Source of the DNA: JAMQKA01 sp043951865
GTDB lineage: Bacteria > Bacteroidota > Rhodothermia > Balneolales > Balneolaceae
Length of the DNA: 64,000 nucleotides
Direction: 5' to 3'
Assembly: GCF_043951865.1 (NCBI RefSeq)
Contig: NZ_JBINJF010000007.1
Location: 1-64,000, forward strand
The translations under genes were made by a program, and so were the position numbers. Position 1 is the stretch's first letter. Each line of letters begins with the position of its first letter. Below the pieces are notes generated by a model, which was given only the letters and a program-made list of their open reading frames with translations, had not been told where the DNA came from and searched no databases. Of this stretch, positions 1-9,397 are shown piece by piece.

Positions 1-192
1 GACCGGCAGCGAGCAGGAGCGGACGGCAGCGCCGTCCAGGTGCACGGTACAGGCCCCGCACTGGGCGATGCCGCATCCGAATTTGGTGCCGGGCAAGTCC
101 AGGTGATCCCGCAGCACCCACAACAGCGGGGTGTCCGGGGCTGCATCCACCTGGTGCTCTTCATTATTGATGTTGAGTGTAAATGTTGCCAT
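1..192 (-). CDS. Molybdenum hydroxylase small [2Fe-2S] subunit (IorA/CoxS type), cut by window edge
   Basis: The minus strand encodes the first 64 residues of a plant-type ferredoxin-like protein starting MATFTLNINNEEHQVD, with the motif FGCGIAQCGAC around residues 37-47, which in the isoquinoline 1-oxidoreductase alpha/xanthine dehydrogenase small subunit family holds the first [2Fe-2S] cluster. These subunits pass electrons from the molybdopterin large subunit. The gene runs off the left edge, so the C-terminal 2Fe-2S domain is not visible. It is divergent from a molybdenum cofactor and XDH maturation cluster, which fits. Family assignment is secure; the substrate is unknown. Confidence 0.88.
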   Translation of the reverse strand, partial: MATFTLNINNEEHQVDAAPDTPLLWVLRDHLDLPGTKFGCGIAQCGACTVHLDGAAVRSCSLPV

Positions 193-533
193 GGCTTAAT
201 TGGTTTAATTAAGTCGATCCCGGTTATTTTTTAAAGAGGGCTCAGGCTTTGAGCCTGGACAAAATCCCTGGTTTTTCGAAGTTCATTTAAGGTATTTTAT
301 AATACTGTATCCCTCACTTCAGCATTCAAATGTCTGCTTGATTCGTTAATCTCACAGGATAATTTCACTCGGTTGGAACTCGCTGCTAAGCAGACCTTAA
401 TTATTGTATCGATTTTTTTGAGAAAAAACCATTATCAAATCTATATTTAGAAGGATTCAACGGTATTATTTTAAATTGCAAAGTAATAAGTTGTAAAGCC
501 GCATTTTTTATAAAATTGTGAGTTCATTGTTCC
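193..533. other. Divergent intergenic region of the molybdenum hydroxylase cluster
   Basis: This AT-rich region lies between the divergent small-subunit gene and the cysteine desulfurase gene and must hold both promoters. A short hairpin GGCTCA/TGAGCC sits at 239-255. I see no recognisable molybdenum cofactor riboswitch, no open reading frame of note and no clear operator. Confidence 0.5.
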
Positions 534-1691
534 ATGGATCACGCGAAAAAAATTTATCTGGACTACAATGCCACCACACCTGTTGACCCGGCGGTTGCAG
601 AGGAAATCCAGCCCTATTTCACAGATAAATTTGGAAATCCCTCGAGCAGCAGCCATACCTTTGGCTGGGAGGCCGACGAAGCGGTTGAAAGGGCCAGAGA
701 ACAAGTTGCGGACTTGATCGGAGCATCAGCGAATGAACTCTGTTTCACATCCGGGGCTACGGAGGCCGTGAACCTGGCCATCAGGGGGTTGTGCAAAGCG
801 AATCGCGACAACGGGAATCACATCATTAGCTGTGTTACAGAACACAAAGCCGTGCTGGATACGTGTGAAAGCCTGGAACAGGGAGGGTACAAAGTGACCT
901 ACCTGCCCGTTGATGAGTCCGGTTCCATCGATTTCGGCAAGCTGGAAGACGCTATCACCGATACGACGATATTGGTGAGTTTGATGCATGCCAACAATGA
1001 AATCGGGACGATCCATCCCCTCAAAGAAATTGCCCGGATCACCAAGAAAAAAAACATTCCGCTGCTGTCTGATGCCACCCAGTCGGTCGGTAAAATTCCG
1101 GTGGATGTGAAGGAACTGGGCCTGGATATGATCACCTTTTCCTCCCATAAACTGTATGGACCTAAGGGGGCGGGAGCACTGTACGTGAGCAAGGAGGACA
1201 AGCCGGATATTGCTCCCATTATAACCGGGGGTGGCCAGGAAAAGGGATTGCGTCCCGGAACGCTGAACGTACCGGCCATTGTGGGATTTGGGAAGGCCTG
1301 CCAGCTGTGTGCTGAGCAGATGGAAGATGAAGGCGGTCGATTGGCCAAATTGAGAGACCATCTGGAATCAGAATTAGCGGACCTTGAAGGAATCAAGTTT
1401 AATGGCGCTTCAACGAATCGCTTGCCTCATATGACAAGTATTTCGTTCCAGAATACTGATGGCAGCAACCTGCTCCGGCGATTAAAGGACCTCGCCGTCT
1501 CGCAAGGATCGGCCTGCAGTTCCGCAACGAAAAAGCCCTCGCACGTGCTCAAGGCGATCGGTCATTCTGATGGGCTTGCATTTTCCACCATCCGGGTGGG
1601 ATTGGGTCGATTTACCACGAGAGAAGAGATTGAACGCGCTATCAGTGATATCAAGGAAGTAATCCCCAGGTTAAAACTGCTTGCCCGATGA
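534..1691 (+). CDS. Cysteine desulfurase, NifS/IscS family
   Basis: A 385-residue fold-type I PLP enzyme. SSHKLYGPKG carries the Schiff-base lysine at about residue 206, and GSACSS carries the persulfide cysteine at about residue 328 on the mobile loop. The N-terminal YLDYNATTP and the HANNEIGT and SDATQ segments are typical. The family takes sulfur from cysteine; placed with XdhC, MocA-like and MoaD/MoaE genes, this copy probably supplies the terminal sulfido ligand of the molybdenum cofactor or the MoaD thiocarboxylate rather than general Fe-S assembly (inference). The ATG at 534 follows an AT-rich leader without a Shine-Dalgarno site. It overlaps xdhC by four bases. Confidence 0.9.
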   Translation: MDHAKKIYLDYNATTPVDPAVAEEIQPYFTDKFGNPSSSSHTFGWEADEAVERAREQVADLIGASANELCFTSGATEAVNLAIRGLCKANRDNGNHIISCVTEHKAVLDTCESLEQGGYKVTYLPVDESGSIDFGKLEDAITDTTILVSLMHANNEIGTIHPLKEIARITKKKNIPLLSDATQSVGKIPVDVKELGLDMITFSSHKLYGPKGAGALYVSKEDKPDIAPIITGGGQEKGLRPGTLNVPAIVGFGKACQLCAEQMEDEGGRLAKLRDHLESELADLEGIKFNGASTNRLPHMTSISFQNTDGSNLLRRLKDLAVSQGSACSSATKKPSHVLKAIGHSDGLAFSTIRVGLGRFTTREEIERAISDIKEVIPRLKLLAR

Positions 1692-2839
1692 GAGAAACAG
1701 AAGCGATCATATCATCTTATGACGAAGCCCGAAATGAAGGGCGACAATGTGTGCTGGCGACCGTCGTTCATGTGGAGGGCTCCTCATACCGTGCCGCAGG
1801 GGCGCGGATGCTGGTTGATGAGTATGGGGTTATGACCGGGGCTATCAGCGGGGGATGCCTGGAAGGGGACGCCCTCCGAAAAGCCCTGCTGGCGCTGGAT
1901 CAAAACAAAAATAAGTTGATTAGCTACGATACCAGCGATGAGGATGATGCCGTGATCGGTGCGCAGCTGGGTTGCAATGGCATTATCCAGGTGTTGTTTG
2001 AGCCGATTGATCCCAGGCAAGAGAACAATCCCATAGAACTGCTCAGAAAAGCAGAGCATGTCGAAAGGCCGGTAGCCCTTGTGTCGCTGTTTAATCTCGA
2101 TAAAACCAAACACCAGGTCGGCACCATGTTGCTGGTGGATGAAGAATCGCATGTTACAGGACAGCTTGATGACCAGGCTCTCTTTGAAAAGATTACCTCA
2201 GTTGCTCGAAATTCCCTGAAGAAGCGGGTTAATCATTTCGGGGAATATCGCTCAGCCGGTGTTACGCAACATGCATTTATAGAGATTGTTGAACCGCCCC
2301 CCAGGCTGGTGTTGGTTGGCGCAGGCAACGATGCCCAAGTCTTGTCCCGAATGGCGGAACCGCTGGGGTGGGAAATCATTGTTGCTGACGGTCGCCCCAC
2401 ACATGCCAATAAGCAGCGATTTAATTCGTGCCAGGTAGTCGTCACCAACCCGGGCGAAATCCTGGATAACATCAGGGTCAATGAAAACACCGCATTTGTT
2501 CTGATTACCCATAATTATAATTATGACCTGGATGTACTTAAGCTGTTGCTCAAAGAGGAGCAGGTCCCGTACATCGGCATTCTGGGCCCCAACAAGAAAT
2601 ACCGGCGTATGCTGGATGACCTGGAGGCGGAGGGTATTGCCCTTTCCGAAGAGCAATCCGCAAAAATTTATGCACCCGTGGGGTTACAGCTGGGCGCGGA
2701 AACGCCTGCTGAGATCGGGCTCTCCATACTCTCCGAAATACAGGCTGTGCTGACCGATTCCAACGTTCGGCACCTTCGCGAACTGGAGGGCTCAATCCAC
2801 AACAAAGAAAACCGTGAATTTGAGGAGATTGAGCTTTGA
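1688..2839 (+). CDS. xdhC: XdhC/CoxI family molybdenum hydroxylase maturation factor
   Basis: A 383-residue protein with an N-terminal XdhC/CoxI domain (about 10-80, CVLATVVHVEGSSYRAAG and the GAISGGCLEGD segment) and a C-terminal Rossmann-like XdhC domain (about 205-370, LVLVGAGNDAQVLSRMA; YIGILGPNKKYRRM). XdhC-type proteins bind the finished cofactor, help its sulfuration and insert it into xanthine dehydrogenase-type enzymes. Translational coupling to the cysteine desulfurase by ATGA overlap supports a sulfuration role. The stop overlaps the next gene, which begins with TTG. Confidence 0.9.
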   Translation: MRETEAIISSYDEARNEGRQCVLATVVHVEGSSYRAAGARMLVDEYGVMTGAISGGCLEGDALRKALLALDQNKNKLISYDTSDEDDAVIGAQLGCNGIIQVLFEPIDPRQENNPIELLRKAEHVERPVALVSLFNLDKTKHQVGTMLLVDEESHVTGQLDDQALFEKITSVARNSLKKRVNHFGEYRSAGVTQHAFIEIVEPPPRLVLVGAGNDAQVLSRMAEPLGWEIIVADGRPTHANKQRFNSCQVVVTNPGEILDNIRVNENTAFVLITHNYNYDLDVLKLLLKEEQVPYIGILGPNKKYRRMLDDLEAEGIALSEEQSAKIYAPVGLQLGAETPAEIGLSILSEIQAVLTDSNVRHLRELEGSIHNKENREFEEIEL

Positions 2840-3441
2840 GCAAGTCATCCGACATAGGAGTAGTGATCCTGGCAGCGGGCTCATCCAGCCGCCTGGGCCG
2901 CCCCAAGCAGTTGTTGGGGTACGAAAATAAAACGCTCCTTCAGCGTGTCATTGATATAATTGGGCCCTTTGAATTCAATCCCTCAGTGGTTGTACTCGGT
3001 GCGAATGCCGATCAGATCCGGGAAGCCACAGACCTAGCACAGGTTACCGCTGTTTATAATGAGCACTGGTCAGAAGGCATCGCTTCAAGCATTCGGCTGG
3101 GAGTTACAGAATCTCTAAAATTAAATAGTTCGCTCCAGGGCATTCTGTTTCTTTTATCTGATCAGCCTTATGTTTCCGGTGAACTGATCCAGGAATTGGT
3201 CAATACCCACAAAAGCGGGGAGCAACGAATAACAGCGTGTCGTTATAAGCAGAATGTTGGTGTCCCTGCCATTTTCGGGAAACGCTTTTTCCCGGGGCTA
3301 CAGAAGCTGACCGGTGATGTGGGAGCTAAAAAAATTATCCTCCAGCATCGTCAAAAAGTAGAGGAGGTTCCGTTCAAGAAAGGTTTCTTTGATATAGATA
3401 CTGAAGAAGATTATGAACATCTTAAGGACAACGAGATTTAA
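2836..3441 (+). CDS. MocA-like molybdenum cofactor nucleotidyltransferase
   Basis: A 201-residue NTP-transferase of the MobA/MocA family; the nucleotide-binding signature VVILAAGSSSRLGRPKQLLG is at residues 9-28, followed by the LLSDQPYV metal-binding segment. MocA converts molybdopterin to the cytosine dinucleotide form used by xanthine dehydrogenase-family enzymes; MobA makes the guanine form. The neighbourhood favours MocA. The best start is TTG overlapping the xdhC stop (TTGA), since no nearer ATG retains the signature. Confidence 0.85.
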   Translation: MSKSSDIGVVILAAGSSSRLGRPKQLLGYENKTLLQRVIDIIGPFEFNPSVVVLGANADQIREATDLAQVTAVYNEHWSEGIASSIRLGVTESLKLNSSLQGILFLLSDQPYVSGELIQELVNTHKSGEQRITACRYKQNVGVPAIFGKRFFPGLQKLTGDVGAKKIILQHRQKVEEVPFKKGFFDIDTEEDYEHLKDNEI

Positions 3442-3456
3442 TCAATCATCTTTGGC

Positions 3457-3696
3457 ATGACCGTAACGATTAAATACTTTGGTTCAATTGCTGAAAAGAC
3501 CGGTACGAAAGAAGAAGCAGTGACTTTGGATGGGGAAGAGTATGATCTGGAAGCCTTAAAACAGCGTTGTTTCTCAAAATATGGGTTTTCGGAGATGGAA
3601 TCTGTTAAAACTGCTGTCAACCAGTCTATTGAGTCTTCCGGCATGTTAAAGGATGGTGATGAAGTCGCTTTTTTGCCACCGTTTGCCGGCGGATGA
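3457..3696 (+). CDS. moaD: MoaD, molybdopterin synthase small subunit
   Basis: A 79-residue ubiquitin-fold protein that begins MTVTIKYFGSIAEKTG and ends in PPFAGG. The terminal Gly-Gly is adenylated and thiocarboxylated to donate sulfur to cyclic pyranopterin monophosphate. Length and ending match the family. It lies 15 bases after the MocA-like gene and 46 bases before moaE, so it is probably co-transcribed. Confidence 0.9.
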   Translation: MTVTIKYFGSIAEKTGTKEEAVTLDGEEYDLEALKQRCFSKYGFSEMESVKTAVNQSIESSGMLKDGDEVAFLPPFAGG

Positions 3697-3742
3697 CTCT
3701 TAAAGTGTGAATCAGCTTTAACCATTAAAATGGGTACCTGTT

Positions 3743-4174
3743 ATGCCTAAAAAAGTTTTTGTTAAGGGTGCGATACCGCCTGGAAAAATTTCAAATTCCA
3801 TAGCACACCATCAATCCAAAACAACCATCGGGGCCCACAGTATCTTTTTGGGGCAGGTGCGGGCTGACGAGGTGGAAGGCAAAACAGTGGCTGCCATTGA
3901 ATACACCGCCTATGAAGAGATGGCTCTGAAGGAGGTTGAAAAAATCAGGGAGAATGCGTTTTCAAAATATGACCTGACCTGTGCTCATATTTATCACAGT
4001 TTGGGAACCGTGAAAGCCGGCGAATTATGTTTCTTTGTATTTACCTCCTCCGCTCACCGCAAAACCGCCCGGCAGGCCAACCGGTTCCTGGTGGATGAGA
4101 TCAAAGAAAAAGTGCCCATTTTCGGCAAAGAAATTTTTGAAGATGAATCCCACCAGTGGAAGGTGAATCGGTAA
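3743..4174 (+). CDS. moaE: MoaE, molybdopterin synthase catalytic subunit
   Basis: A 143-residue MoaE. The core IFLGQVRADEVEGKTVAAIEY, the LGTVKAGELCFFV strand and the C-terminal KVPIFGKEIFEDE, which carries the conserved lysine, are all present. With MoaD it builds the dithiolene of molybdopterin. The ATG at 3743 gives the usual family length. Confidence 0.92.
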   Translation: MPKKVFVKGAIPPGKISNSIAHHQSKTTIGAHSIFLGQVRADEVEGKTVAAIEYTAYEEMALKEVEKIRENAFSKYDLTCAHIYHSLGTVKAGELCFFVFTSSAHRKTARQANRFLVDEIKEKVPIFGKEIFEDESHQWKVNR

Positions 4175-4550
4175 CCTGTATTCGGTAAGTCAGTATCTGG
4201 TAAAATCAATTTTTACTGCCAGTGTTTCCGGCCTCTGAAATTTTTGTTGGTACAGTGAACAAAACCGAAGCGTGAAAAAACCATTTATGTCTGAGATCCG
4301 TGTAGTTCAGCGGATCGAGTTAAATGGTTTTAGCGGAGGGAACTCAACAAAAATTTCAAAGTCCGGTGACTTTTGGGGTTAGTTTTACTACACACAAAAA
4401 AGAACATCTCTGCCACGGGAAAAGACGACTAGACTTTTTGAGGAAGGCCTATTAAAACTTAACAGTGACTAGTCCACAAATAATAGGCTAGGTGTTGAAA
4501 GTGGGGAAGCATTACCGGCAAAATCGTTTCATGAATTTAATAGGTGGAAA
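4175..4550. other. Intergenic region between moaE and moeA
   Basis: This 376-base gap holds a nested inverted repeat at 4236-4358 (separate entry) and an AT-rich stretch before moeA that presumably holds its promoter. No open reading frame of note and no known riboswitch is visible. Confidence 0.5.
4236..4358. repeat. Nested inverted repeat, about 123 bp (MITE-like or long hairpin)
   Basis: Perfect outer arms TGAAATTTTTGTTG (4236-4249) and CAACAAAAATTTCA (4345-4358) enclose inner arms AAAACCATTTA/TAAATGGTTTT (4277-4287 and 4321-4331) and an innermost GATCCG/CGGATC pair (4295-4300, 4311-4316). The nesting gives one long cruciform or RNA hairpin. It could be a small non-autonomous repeat of the genome or a processing/attenuation structure. 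No target duplication is evident. Confidence 0.7.
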
Positions 4551-5714
4551 ATGATTTCAATAGAAGAAGCTTTAAAAATTGTCAACGAGCAGGATATCGA
4601 ACGGACTGTGAAAGAGGTCTCTCTCGAGGACGCCCAGGGCTTCTGGCTGGCGGAGGAGATCACATCCCCTTTCGATCTGCCATCGTTCGATAACTCAGCG
4701 ATGGATGGCTACGCGGTTTCAGGCATTTCAGATGAATATGAAATTGTCGGGGAGATTCCCGCCGGAAGCACCGCCGACCATACCCTGCAGCCTGGCGAAG
4801 CCATGCGCATTTTTACCGGCGCCAAAGTGCCACAGAATACCACGGCCGTAGTGATGCAGGAAAAAACCAGTGTTGAAGACAACACTTTATATGTTGACGA
4901 GGCGATCAGCAAGGGGCAGCACATTCGGCCAAGAGGAAAGGAATTAGCGCTGGACCAAACCGTATTCACGGCCGGTCATTTTATATCTCCGGCCACGGTC
5001 GGGCTCATTGGATCGTTGGGGAAGAGCCGCGTCCAGGTGTACAAAAAGCCGGAGATACGCATCATCAGTACCGGCGATGAGCTGGTGCCGCCCGGAAGCC
5101 CTAAATCGGAAGGGGAGATTTATGAATCCAACAGCTTTGCGTTAAGCGCCGCTCTCGATCGATATGGTTTTAGTTGCGAGGAAAGCAAACATATTAAAGA
5201 CAACTTTTCTGCCATAAAGGGCGGTATTGCTGATTTCCTTGATCACTCAGATGTGCTGTTGCTGTCCGGCGGCATTTCGGTGGGCGATTATGATTATGTG
5301 AAGCAGGCGCTGGAAGAAAACGGCGTTTCGGAACTGTTTTACAAAGTCTTCCAAAAACCCGGGAAACCGCTGTATTTTGGCAGACGGGACGATACATTTG
5401 TATTTGCCCTGCCCGGGAATCCTGCTTCCTCGCTCACCTGTTTTTACATCCATGTGTTGCCGTTACTCCAAAAGCTCAGCGGGGCCGCTAACACCGGGTT
5501 GCAGCGGGTTCGTATCCCCATCGACCATAATTATGATTACCGTTCAGATCGCCCCGTTTTCCTGAAAGCAAGTATCGAGGGGCAAACGGTATCAATTTTA
5601 AACCGGCAAAGCTCATCGATGATTCATTCTATGGCCATGGGCAATGCGCTCGCCTTTTTGGATGGCCCGCAAACGGTCCAAAAGGGTGATATGGTTGAGT
5701 GCATTGTAATTTGA
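4551..5714 (+). CDS. moeA: MoeA, molybdopterin molybdenumtransferase
   Basis: A 387-residue MoeA with all four family domains. NSAMDGYAV (about 49-57) belongs to the N-terminal half; the MogA-like domain carries IISTGDEL and SGGISVGDYDYVK with the acidic catalytic residues; KPLYFG and ALPGNPASS follow, then a C-terminal beta-barrel. It inserts molybdate into adenylated molybdopterin. The ATG at 4551 gives full length. It precedes a TSUP permease by 16 bases. Confidence 0.93.
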   Translation: MISIEEALKIVNEQDIERTVKEVSLEDAQGFWLAEEITSPFDLPSFDNSAMDGYAVSGISDEYEIVGEIPAGSTADHTLQPGEAMRIFTGAKVPQNTTAVVMQEKTSVEDNTLYVDEAISKGQHIRPRGKELALDQTVFTAGHFISPATVGLIGSLGKSRVQVYKKPEIRIISTGDELVPPGSPKSEGEIYESNSFALSAALDRYGFSCEESKHIKDNFSAIKGGIADFLDHSDVLLLSGGISVGDYDYVKQALEENGVSELFYKVFQKPGKPLYFGRRDDTFVFALPGNPASSLTCFYIHVLPLLQKLSGAANTGLQRVRIPIDHNYDYRSDRPVFLKASIEGQTVSILNRQSSSMIHSMAMGNALAFLDGPQTVQKGDMVECIVI

Positions 5715-5730
5715 AGAACACAACCCCTAA

Positions 5731-6486
5731 ATGGATATCGAATTCCTGCCCTACATTTTTTTCCTGATCGCCCTTTTTTACAGTTCTGTCGGTTTTGGCG
5801 GAGGATCAAGTTACCTCGCCCTCTTGAGCCTGTTTATCGGTGATTTTTATGAAATCAGATCCACGGCCCTTGTTCTGAATATCTGTGTGGTCACGATTGG
5901 GACGTCCGTATTTATCAAGAATCGCGTGTTTAGCTTACGGCTGTATTGGCCGTTCCTGGTATCCAGCATTCCCATGGCATATATTGGGGCACAGCTTCAG
6001 CTGACCCAGACAGCGTTTTTCCTGATTTTAGGCTCGGCCCTGATTATGGCGGGGGGATTCCTGATCCTGAAATTTGTGGCCTGGAAACTTAAGTCTAAAG
6101 AGTTTAGTCTCCCCAAAAAAATGTCTCTCGGCGGAAGTGTGGGTTTGTTGGCCGGCATCTCGGGCATTGGCGGGGGTATCTACCTGTCTCCGCTCCTCAA
6201 CCTGGTAAATTGGCAAAATCCCCGGACTATCGCTTCACTGGCCTCCGTTTTTATACTCGTAAATTCAGTTTCCGGAGTCATCGGTTTGATGGTTGCGGGT
6301 ACCTTCCAAATCGATGGTGATCTTATTTTCCAATTGATAATCGCTGTAGTCCTTGGCGGGAGTCTCGGTTCCTACCTGTCTAATGAAAAATTTGATCTCC
6401 GCATTCTGGGCGTGTTAACGGCTATCCTTGTGGTGTATGTGGGACTCCGATTAATTTTGCTGCATGGATTCGGGATTCGGATATAG
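5731..6486 (+). CDS. TauE/SafE (TSUP) family membrane permease
   Basis: A 251-residue integral membrane protein with about eight hydrophobic helices. The family repeat motif is seen twice: SSVGFGGGSSYLALL near the N-terminus and GISGIGGGIYLSPLL in the middle. TSUP proteins move sulfite, sulfoacetate or other organosulfur anions. The position after moeA may mean transport of a substrate or product of the neighbouring molybdenum enzyme (inference). Confidence 0.85.
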   Translation: MDIEFLPYIFFLIALFYSSVGFGGGSSYLALLSLFIGDFYEIRSTALVLNICVVTIGTSVFIKNRVFSLRLYWPFLVSSIPMAYIGAQLQLTQTAFFLILGSALIMAGGFLILKFVAWKLKSKEFSLPKKMSLGGSVGLLAGISGIGGGIYLSPLLNLVNWQNPRTIASLASVFILVNSVSGVIGLMVAGTFQIDGDLIFQLIIAVVLGGSLGSYLSNEKFDLRILGVLTAILVVYVGLRLILLHGFGIRI

Positions 6487-6612
6487 CCCCATTGTTCATA
6501 ATAAAGTGGATCCACCTGCAGTCAACCCAGCCCGGATCAAAAAACTTGATCGCGGGGGTGTTGCAGCAGAACGGATCCACCTATACATCCAGTCACAGTA
6601 AGCCGACCGCAT

Positions 6613-8397
6613 CTATATTTCCGGACAGGCACGTTGTTCTGCAACCACAAGGCACGGATCCCGGAAAAGGATTTCGATAGTGTCCCAGGGTGGCCCCTGG
6701 CGAATACCGGTATACTGATCTCTTGCTGTTGGAATCAAAATGAAGGTTGGCCACGGGCCGCTATAATCCCCTTCAAAAGTACTATCTTTATTCCAGACGA
6801 AGTTCCAGTATTGATTCCAGTTTGCAAATTCTGCATACACAAAGGTGGTCCAGGGACCATAATCTGCAAACCGTGAACCGGGCGTATTGGCAAACGTTCC
6901 TATAACATGGAGCGAGTCGAGATTGCCAATTTGGTTTATGCGGTTAAGCAAAACACTGGTGGGGGCGATGGGGTCTTCCCCTTCACGCATCAAGCCGGCA
7001 AGGGCATCCTTCCGGCCCGCCTCAAGCTTATCCATAGCATCCCTGGTGCGCCGGTTAAGTTTTGCAAAATGTTTCTTCTGCCGCTCTGTGGGATTTAGCA
7101 TCAGGTTCAGGACAGGTTGCCCCCATAGCTTGGCGACTAGCCGCGTGTCGTCGGTCGTAAGTTCCAGTTTACCTCCATCAAGATAATAGCCCCCTTCTCT
7201 TTCCTGAGCGAGCCCGGGATTGGCATTATCTTCAGACCCGACGAGCGGGGGCATGAGGAAATCAGACTTGAATGCTGCACCCAGAATGGAACTGCGTAGC
7301 TCGTCAGCGGCGATCATGGACGTATTGCCCTGGATATAAAAGAAAAATTCCTTCTCCGGGAGCCAAACAAAGTCCGCTGAGAAGATCGTGTTACTGCCGC
7401 TGTGGGCAATCATCGGTCCCCACTCGGAATCGTACACCACCCATCCGTACCCATACCTGGATGCACCGTTGCTTTCGGTGACATAACCCTTGGTCCAGCG
7501 CCTTACAGTCTCTTTACCCAACACGTCCTGGCCTTGCAGGATGTTTTTAAACCATCGATACATGTCATCTGCCGTGGTGTGCAGTCCGCCATTGGCGCGC
7601 AGGTGCCAGCCCGGTCCGTCTCTGAGCCAGCCGCGCTCATAGACGAATCCCCACCGTTCACCATGTCGGTATCCCACCGCCAGCCGGTCGCGATTCCAGG
7701 TGGGAAGCAGGTAACCGGTTTCCGTCAGACCGGCCGGCAAGAGCAGTTCTTCACGCAGGAACTGCTCATACCCCTGGCCCGATACCTGCTCCACGATCAT
7801 TCCCAGTAGTGCATACCCGACATTGGAATACGCATAATCTGTACCGGGATCAAATTGCAGGGGCACCCTCATCACGCGATCGATATAGGCCCGGGCTCCC
7901 GTGGGCTCTTCATCCGATCCAACTCCACCCGGCATGCCGGATGAGTGAGTAAGCAGTTGATGAATCGTAATATCTTGCTTCCCCCTTGGAATGTCATCGA
8001 AATATTTGGCAACAGGATCATCGACGGAGAGCTGTCCGCGGCTTTCCAGCAACAGGATTGCAGCTCCGGTCATCTGCTTGGTGATCGAGCCGTGCGACTG
8101 CACAGTGGTTGGCGTGTAGGGGCGCCGGGTTTCGCGGTCTGCAAGGCCATAGCCTTTCCTCAGTACAATATTGTCGCCTTCGCTGACAATAACAGCACCG
8201 GAAAACCCCATCACTTCGATACCCGAGAGATAGCGGTCAATATGTACTCCAATTTCGGACTCCCGGGCTACTTTTTCTGTAGGTAAGGCAGGTTCTTCTT
8301 CAGCCGAAGGAGTAAAATCGGCATTGTTATTCTGGCTGAAAGCGTTAATAAATAGAATCAATGGCAGTAAAATCAAGGGAAATATTTTTTTCATCAC
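6613..8397 (-). CDS. Secreted serine hydrolase, beta-lactamase class C/penicillin-binding protein fold
   Basis: A 594-residue protein with an N-terminal signal peptide (MMKKIFPLILLPLILFINAF), then a class C beta-lactamase-type domain. The serine motif is HGSITKQM (SxxK, about residues 104-111) and the tyrosine motif is YAYSNVGY (YSN). A C-terminal beta-rich region of about 180 residues is typical of Bacteroidota members of this family. Such proteins are usually esterases or D-aminopeptidases, not resistance enzymes. It is monocistronic and convergent with the TSUP gene. Confidence 0.85.
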   Translation of the reverse strand: MMKKIFPLILLPLILFINAFSQNNNADFTPSAEEEPALPTEKVARESEIGVHIDRYLSGIEVMGFSGAVIVSEGDNIVLRKGYGLADRETRRPYTPTTVQSHGSITKQMTGAAILLLESRGQLSVDDPVAKYFDDIPRGKQDITIHQLLTHSSGMPGGVGSDEEPTGARAYIDRVMRVPLQFDPGTDYAYSNVGYALLGMIVEQVSGQGYEQFLREELLLPAGLTETGYLLPTWNRDRLAVGYRHGERWGFVYERGWLRDGPGWHLRANGGLHTTADDMYRWFKNILQGQDVLGKETVRRWTKGYVTESNGASRYGYGWVVYDSEWGPMIAHSGSNTIFSADFVWLPEKEFFFYIQGNTSMIAADELRSSILGAAFKSDFLMPPLVGSEDNANPGLAQEREGGYYLDGGKLELTTDDTRLVAKLWGQPVLNLMLNPTERQKKHFAKLNRRTRDAMDKLEAGRKDALAGLMREGEDPIAPTSVLLNRINQIGNLDSLHVIGTFANTPGSRFADYGPWTTFVYAEFANWNQYWNFVWNKDSTFEGDYSGPWPTFILIPTARDQYTGIRQGPPWDTIEILFRDPCLVVAEQRACPEI

Positions 8398-8845
8398 GTA
8401 TTGTCTATAAAGGGTTGTGTTGTGTAGTACGGGGCAGATTGTCTAAGGCCCATACGAACCTGGAATTCACGTAATGTTTTTGATTTATGATACCCGGTGT
8501 TTGGGGGATAAGGTTCTCAGCTTATGAAGCAAGCATGCAATTTGCATAAGTAGCCATCCCAGAATGGTATCCGATACAACACAAATCAAAAGTGATTTCA
8601 TCGCAGGAATAAATCATCGTGCAATGACCAGGTTGCTTTGACCGATATCTTGCCAAGGTCTTTGTAAAACCGTCATTTTGCCCAATTTCAGCCTGTTTGC
8701 ACATTCGAAATCCCCATGTATGGAGTATAAACTGCGGGTTCGGATACGCTCTGGCGTTGAAAATGGACAGCATTCCTGGCTTTAAAAGCCCTCTTGCCCG
8801 TATTTGTGTTTTTTTGATAAGACTGAATGCTGTTCAAAAGCAAAC
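8398..8845. other. Intergenic region without a supported gene
   Basis: This 448-base region holds an 83-codon frame on the minus strand whose product (odd Cys and Trp content, no domain) I cannot support. The promoter of the serine hydrolase gene should lie close to 8400-8480. No RNA gene, terminator or repeat is recognised. Confidence 0.4.
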
Positions 8846-9397
8846 CTAAGGGGCATTTATAGCTATGCCACTGACAAGAGGAGAGAAATCTATATTATGA
8901 GAAAATACAGGTGGGTTGGTAACTAAACTGCTGTATATTCCCCGTATGAATCGATGATTCTTGATATGATATATCGCCTCCACAGAAAAACCTTCTGCGG
9001 GTAAAAAAGATTGTGCACGATCCTGCTGAATAAAAACAAGCGCATTCATTCCGGTACCGGAATGTTGATTGTCCTCCCATTCACTTAGTGAGAGTCTAAA
9101 CAAGTTGCCGTTGTCATCAGCTTGTTTATCAACCGGCAGGTCAGCGTCATGTGCACAGGCGTTAACACATGTTAACAGGCTGCATGAAATGGCTTCCGTT
9201 TTGCCTGTAGCTGGGTGTAGTTCTCCGCTGGTGTTGGATGGGGTGTGGTCACTGTTTGTTTGTAAACCAGAGTCAAGAACAGAATCCCCATTGTGAACAA
9301 CCGGTTGCAATGAGAGGAAAGTGACCCCGAGTAATAATAGGGGGATGCTAAGAAATTGAGCGATATATGCTTTTGAAAATGGCATGTTGTAATGCAT
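8846..9397 (-). CDS. Small secreted or membrane-anchored protein of unknown function
   Basis: A 183-residue protein whose start at the ATG at 9395-9397 is preferred over an in-frame TTG nine bases upstream. Residues about 8-32 form a signal peptide or anchor (AYIAQFLSIPLLLLGVTFLS). The rest is polar, with a cysteine pair region SLLTCVNACAHD that could form a disulfide. I do not recognise a family. Coding quality is moderate and no partner gene is adjacent. Confidence 0.45.
   Translation of the reverse strand: MHYNMPFSKAYIAQFLSIPLLLLGVTFLSLQPVVHNGDSVLDSGLQTNSDHTPSNTSGELHPATGKTEAISCSLLTCVNACAHDADLPVDKQADDNGNLFRLSLSEWEDNQHSGTGMNALVFIQQDRAQSFLPAEGFSVEAIYHIKNHRFIRGIYSSLVTNPPVFSHNIDFSPLVSGIAINAP

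Noticed and set aside
193..4550. Molybdenum cofactor riboswitch in the leader regions
   Set aside because: Neither the divergent region nor the moaE-moeA gap shows the known conserved sequence of that RNA class.
8522..8773. 83-codon open frame on the minus strand
   Set aside because: Odd composition, no domain, no start context and no conserved neighbour; treated as non-coding.
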